From positions 1 to 64,000 of the forward strand of contig JAQGDQ010000449.1 of the NCBI GenBank assembly GCA_030141605.1: a stretch of 64,000 nucleotides of DNA. The letters are read 5' to 3'. The notes below the pieces were generated by a model, which was not told where the DNA came from, made no database searches, and saw only the letters and a program-made list of their open reading frames with translations. Positions within the stretch are counted from its first letter, which is position 1. The number at the start of each line of letters is the position of its first letter. The stretch comes from Tubiluchus corallicola (Eukaryota > Priapulida > Priapulimorpha > Priapulimorphida > Tubiluchidae). This document shows positions 61,905-64,000 of the stretch, piece by piece. The translations under genes and the position numbers were made by a program.

Positions 61905-62696
61905 CTTGCTGTTGACTTCCCTAATGAGTATTCTGTGGTTTGTATCGTCAAAAGGTAACCGTCCACACAACATGGCAAATAGGATCACGCCCATGCTCCA
62001 AATGTCGGCTTTCTGTGGATCGTACGGTGTCCCCACTAAAATTTCTGGAGGAGCATAAGCATAGCTACCACAATAAGTTTCGCTAAGTGCTTTTTTATCA
62101 TTACCACTTGGCTTATCTATGGGTTTAACAGGTCGCGCGAACCCAAAATCTGTAATTTTTAAGTTGTTTTGTTTATCTAATAAGAGATTTTCGCATTTCA
62201 GATCTCTATGAGCAATTCCTTTGCTGTGAATGAAAGATACTCCACCGTGCAACTGATGAAACCAGCGGCCAGCTTGTGTTTCTCTGATAAATTTCTGTGA
62301 TTTGATCATGTCCAGCAGGTCGCCATTATCGCATATCTCCATTACGAAATAAATACTGTCTGCCGTCTCTATAGCTTCATAACACTGAACTAGAGAAGAG
62401 TGATGACTTAATTTTTTTAACACTTCAATTTCGCGAGGGACAAATTTTGCAAAAAAATCTTGTGGTATGTTTCTTTTGTTCATAAGTTTAACTGCAACAC
62501 GGCCTTGATGTTTAGCAGAATATGCTTCCTTGACGGTAGAATATGAACCGTACCCGAGAGTTCTGACAAATTTTAATCCTTCTACCGCCGAATGTTCAGT
62601 ATCTGAGCTACTACCGCTCTGTCTCTTACCATGTGATGTTCTTGAACCTGGCTTCGGATCTACCGCTTTTAAATGAACTTTACCTTTGTCCGACAT
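61905..62696 (-). CDS. TSSK-like serine/threonine kinase, first coding exon
   Basis: These 264 residues hold a Ser-rich, basic N-terminal extension of about 40 residues and then a full kinase N-lobe and most of the C-lobe. Visible elements are the glycine loop GYGSYSTV (48-55), Lys70 in VAVKLM, Glu89 in REIEVL, HRDLKCEN (163-170, catalytic Asp165), DFG (183-185), an activation loop SETYCGSYAYAPPEIL (205-220) and DIWSMGVILFAMLCGRLPFDD. HRDLKCENLLLD with TYCGSYAYA.PE and PYDP.KAD are hallmarks of testis-specific Ser/Thr kinases (TSSK). APPE replaces APE, as in some relatives. All catalytic residues are present, so it should be active. The ATG at 62696 starts MSDKGK; an in-frame GTG just upstream is not used. 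TSSKs act in late spermatogenesis and sperm; that role is inferred. An AMPK-related (NUAK/MARK-like) kinase is less likely because no UBA-type tail exists. Confidence 0.9.
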
Positions 62697-62977
62697 CACG
62701 TCGGATCCGTTCGGAAGAAATTCTCCTATGTGGCATCGTGAATTTTAATTAAAAAATCACGATCAAGTGAACGGCGGCGGCGCCATTCTGTCTTACGCTG
62801 ATAATGCCACTTTGCGTAGCAACCGTTTTCGTTGTTTATTACATCACTGCACAGCTTTCTTGACTTTCCACTAATATTATTGAGATCGCTTATACTATAG
62901 CATTACCACGAAAAGATAAAAAACTTCAAAAGTTAATTTTTTCACAATTTTTTTCAGACATAAACGTTTGAAGCATT
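62697..62977. promoter_or_regulatory. Probable shared promoter of the kinase and a divergent exon
   Basis: This 281-bp gap is GC-richer (GGCGGCGGCGCC at 62773-62784). It holds GTAGCAACCGTT (62816-62827), which combines an RFX half-site-like TAGCAAC with a MYB-like CAACCGTT. It also has AGAATGGCGCC on the minus strand (near a YY1-type site) and a palindromic ATCGTGA...TCACGAT at about 62736-62764. On the minus strand an ATG at 62786 opens a 7-codon frame (MAPPPFT) ending 62763 that could be a uORF. The site calls are by eye. Confidence 0.4.
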
Positions 62978-63004
62978 ATGGGATGTGCCTTGTGCCAGTA
63001 CAAG
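62978..63004 (+). CDS. Candidate first coding exon of a divergent gene (MGCALCQYK)
   Basis: TTTTTTTCAG (AG at 62956-62957) precedes a 47-bp segment containing ATG at 62978. It encodes MGCALCQYK and ends TACAAG|GTAAGA, a strong phase-0 donor. Met-Gly-Cys with a second Cys is the pattern for N-myristoylation plus palmitoylation, so the product could be membrane-anchored. The product is unknown and the next exon is not found in the remaining 1 kb. The head-to-head position with the kinase suggests a bidirectional promoter. Splice-site quality is the only evidence for this gene. Confidence 0.35.
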
Positions 63005-63384
63005 GTAAGATGGTGACTATTCTGAAAAAGCACATATTTTTATAAGGTCAGTAGTATAGGTTTCTGAAAAAAATTCCGAATTGCATGCAGGTCTGTCACA
63101 TAAAATAGTAAAGTGTAGACTAATGTCTGTCCGAATCACAAAATACTTTATAAAAAACCATGTTTGTGACGAAGTTCAGCATTCAAATCGAGCTAACATT
63201 TTAAAATCTCTTTACGTCTATTTAGGTACCGAGCAAAAAATTCGGAAGGCAGACGCTTAATAGAAACTAAGTCTAGCCTAACATGGTAGATAGTCCGGTT
63301 CATATTCTCACTAAAAGAACTGTCTTAAACTTAGTCTAACTGAATGACTTGACCATTGGTATAACCCAACTATCCTGTACCCTT
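63005..63384. other. No gene seen
   Basis: This would be intron of the divergent gene if that gene is real; otherwise intergenic sequence. Confidence 0.4.
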
Positions 63385-63540
63385 AAATCTCATTTCTTTA
63401 AGGTCTCAGCATTCAACAATTTTTGCTTTTAGTTCCTTTGCATCAAGCAACTTTGTGCGGCCATTGTACACTTCCTCTTTAAGGGAAGATCAGATAATGT
63501 AATCCAGAGGATAAGTCCCATTTTTTGGTAACAAATTTTT
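63385..63540 (-). mobile_element. Tc1/mariner-like transposase relic (C-terminal)
   Basis: The minus strand reads PLDYIIxSSLKEEVYNGR (about 63455-63510) and KLLDAKELKAKIVECxDLKE (about 63391-63453). TGA stands where a Trp codon (TGG) would be expected at both marked places. This is the end of a mariner-type DDD transposase, where the third catalytic Asp sits in the NPLDY box ahead of a WS.LKE.VY segment. The preceding frame FVTKKW (about 63522-63539) is shifted. Two TGG-to-TGA changes plus a frameshift show it is dead. Confidence 0.68.
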
Positions 63541-64000
63541 ATCAGTTCTTTATTTTCTTTGGTGATAATCATGATGTAAACTGGTTGTTTCCTTTACTGT
63601 TTTGCTGCATGTACTGAGCGATTCACATGCCACTGAAAGTAGCTGTTATTCAGTTGACGATTGGCTGACGTTGTTCCGGCATTTAATTTTTTAACATTCA
63701 AAAGGCTTTTCGGTCGTAACTTAAAAAACACTAAAACTATAAACTTGTAACTTTCACTGCCGAAAGTGAATGTATTGGAATATCATGGTGCGAAATTTTA
63801 TTTAACTTTGTAAAACTTTTAATCTTATTGTACTCGGCACATTTTTAATCTTAAACTTCGGCACATTTTTTTCTGAGCCACTCGATATATTTACAAGAAA
63901 GAAGCATTTCAAGCTTAATTCTGTTCCAATACGATTGATCATTCCACTTATGATTTGTCCATATTACTTCTATTACAAGTTTCAAATATGGTGAAATTAC
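63541..64000. other. Right end of window, no gene seen
   Basis: May include more of the decayed mariner element (a weak MQQNSKGN phrase at about 63600), otherwise AT-rich sequence. Confidence 0.3.

Overview
This window is animal nuclear DNA, AT-rich and gene-poor, with long introns, many microsatellites and layers of dead transposable elements. Three protein-coding genes are recognisable, and all three point to an invertebrate, most likely an arthropod. They are a Slimp-type seryl-tRNA-synthetase paralogue (known best from insects), a vasopressin/oxytocin-family receptor and a testis-specific (TSSK-like) kinase. I cannot name the species.

Layout. Positions 1-9200 hold repeats: a reverse-strand LINE relic (about 210-1711), a 5S-rRNA-like sequence (about 2143-2259), a short hAT-type element (4289-4673) and local duplications. 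Slimp lies at 9240-10664 on the + strand as one uninterrupted coding exon behind a likely 5'UTR splice acceptor. Positions 10.7-18.9 kb are non-coding, with a 182-bp direct duplication, a ~230-bp-period tandem repeat, an (AG)40 tract and a diverged ~23-bp minisatellite.

The receptor gene runs right to left from 54705 to 18895. Its first coding exon (54705-53793) carries TM1-TM6 and its last (19340-18895) carries TM7 and the cytoplasmic tail. They join in frame (phase 1) across a 34.45-kb intron at the position known from vertebrate vasopressin/oxytocin receptor genes. That intron contains a TAGG array, a LINE 3' end, a 498-bp hAT MITE with a perfect 8-bp target duplication, a foldback element, a Bel/Pao integrase relic, a probable tRNA-derived SINE and an (AAT)n tract.

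The kinase gene runs right to left from 62696 to 58907 in two coding exons (325 residues), split by a 2.81-kb intron. About 280 bp upstream, on the + strand, is a candidate 9-codon first coding exon of an unidentified divergent gene. The window ends with a Tc1/mariner transposase relic.

The three genes show no sign of working in one pathway: one is mitochondrial, one is neuroendocrine signalling and one is probably germ-line phosphorylation. Their proximity looks incidental. I found no credible coding CRISPR, toxin or biosynthetic system. The most informative items are the receptor gene structure, the divergent kinase promoter and the intact-looking hAT MITE.
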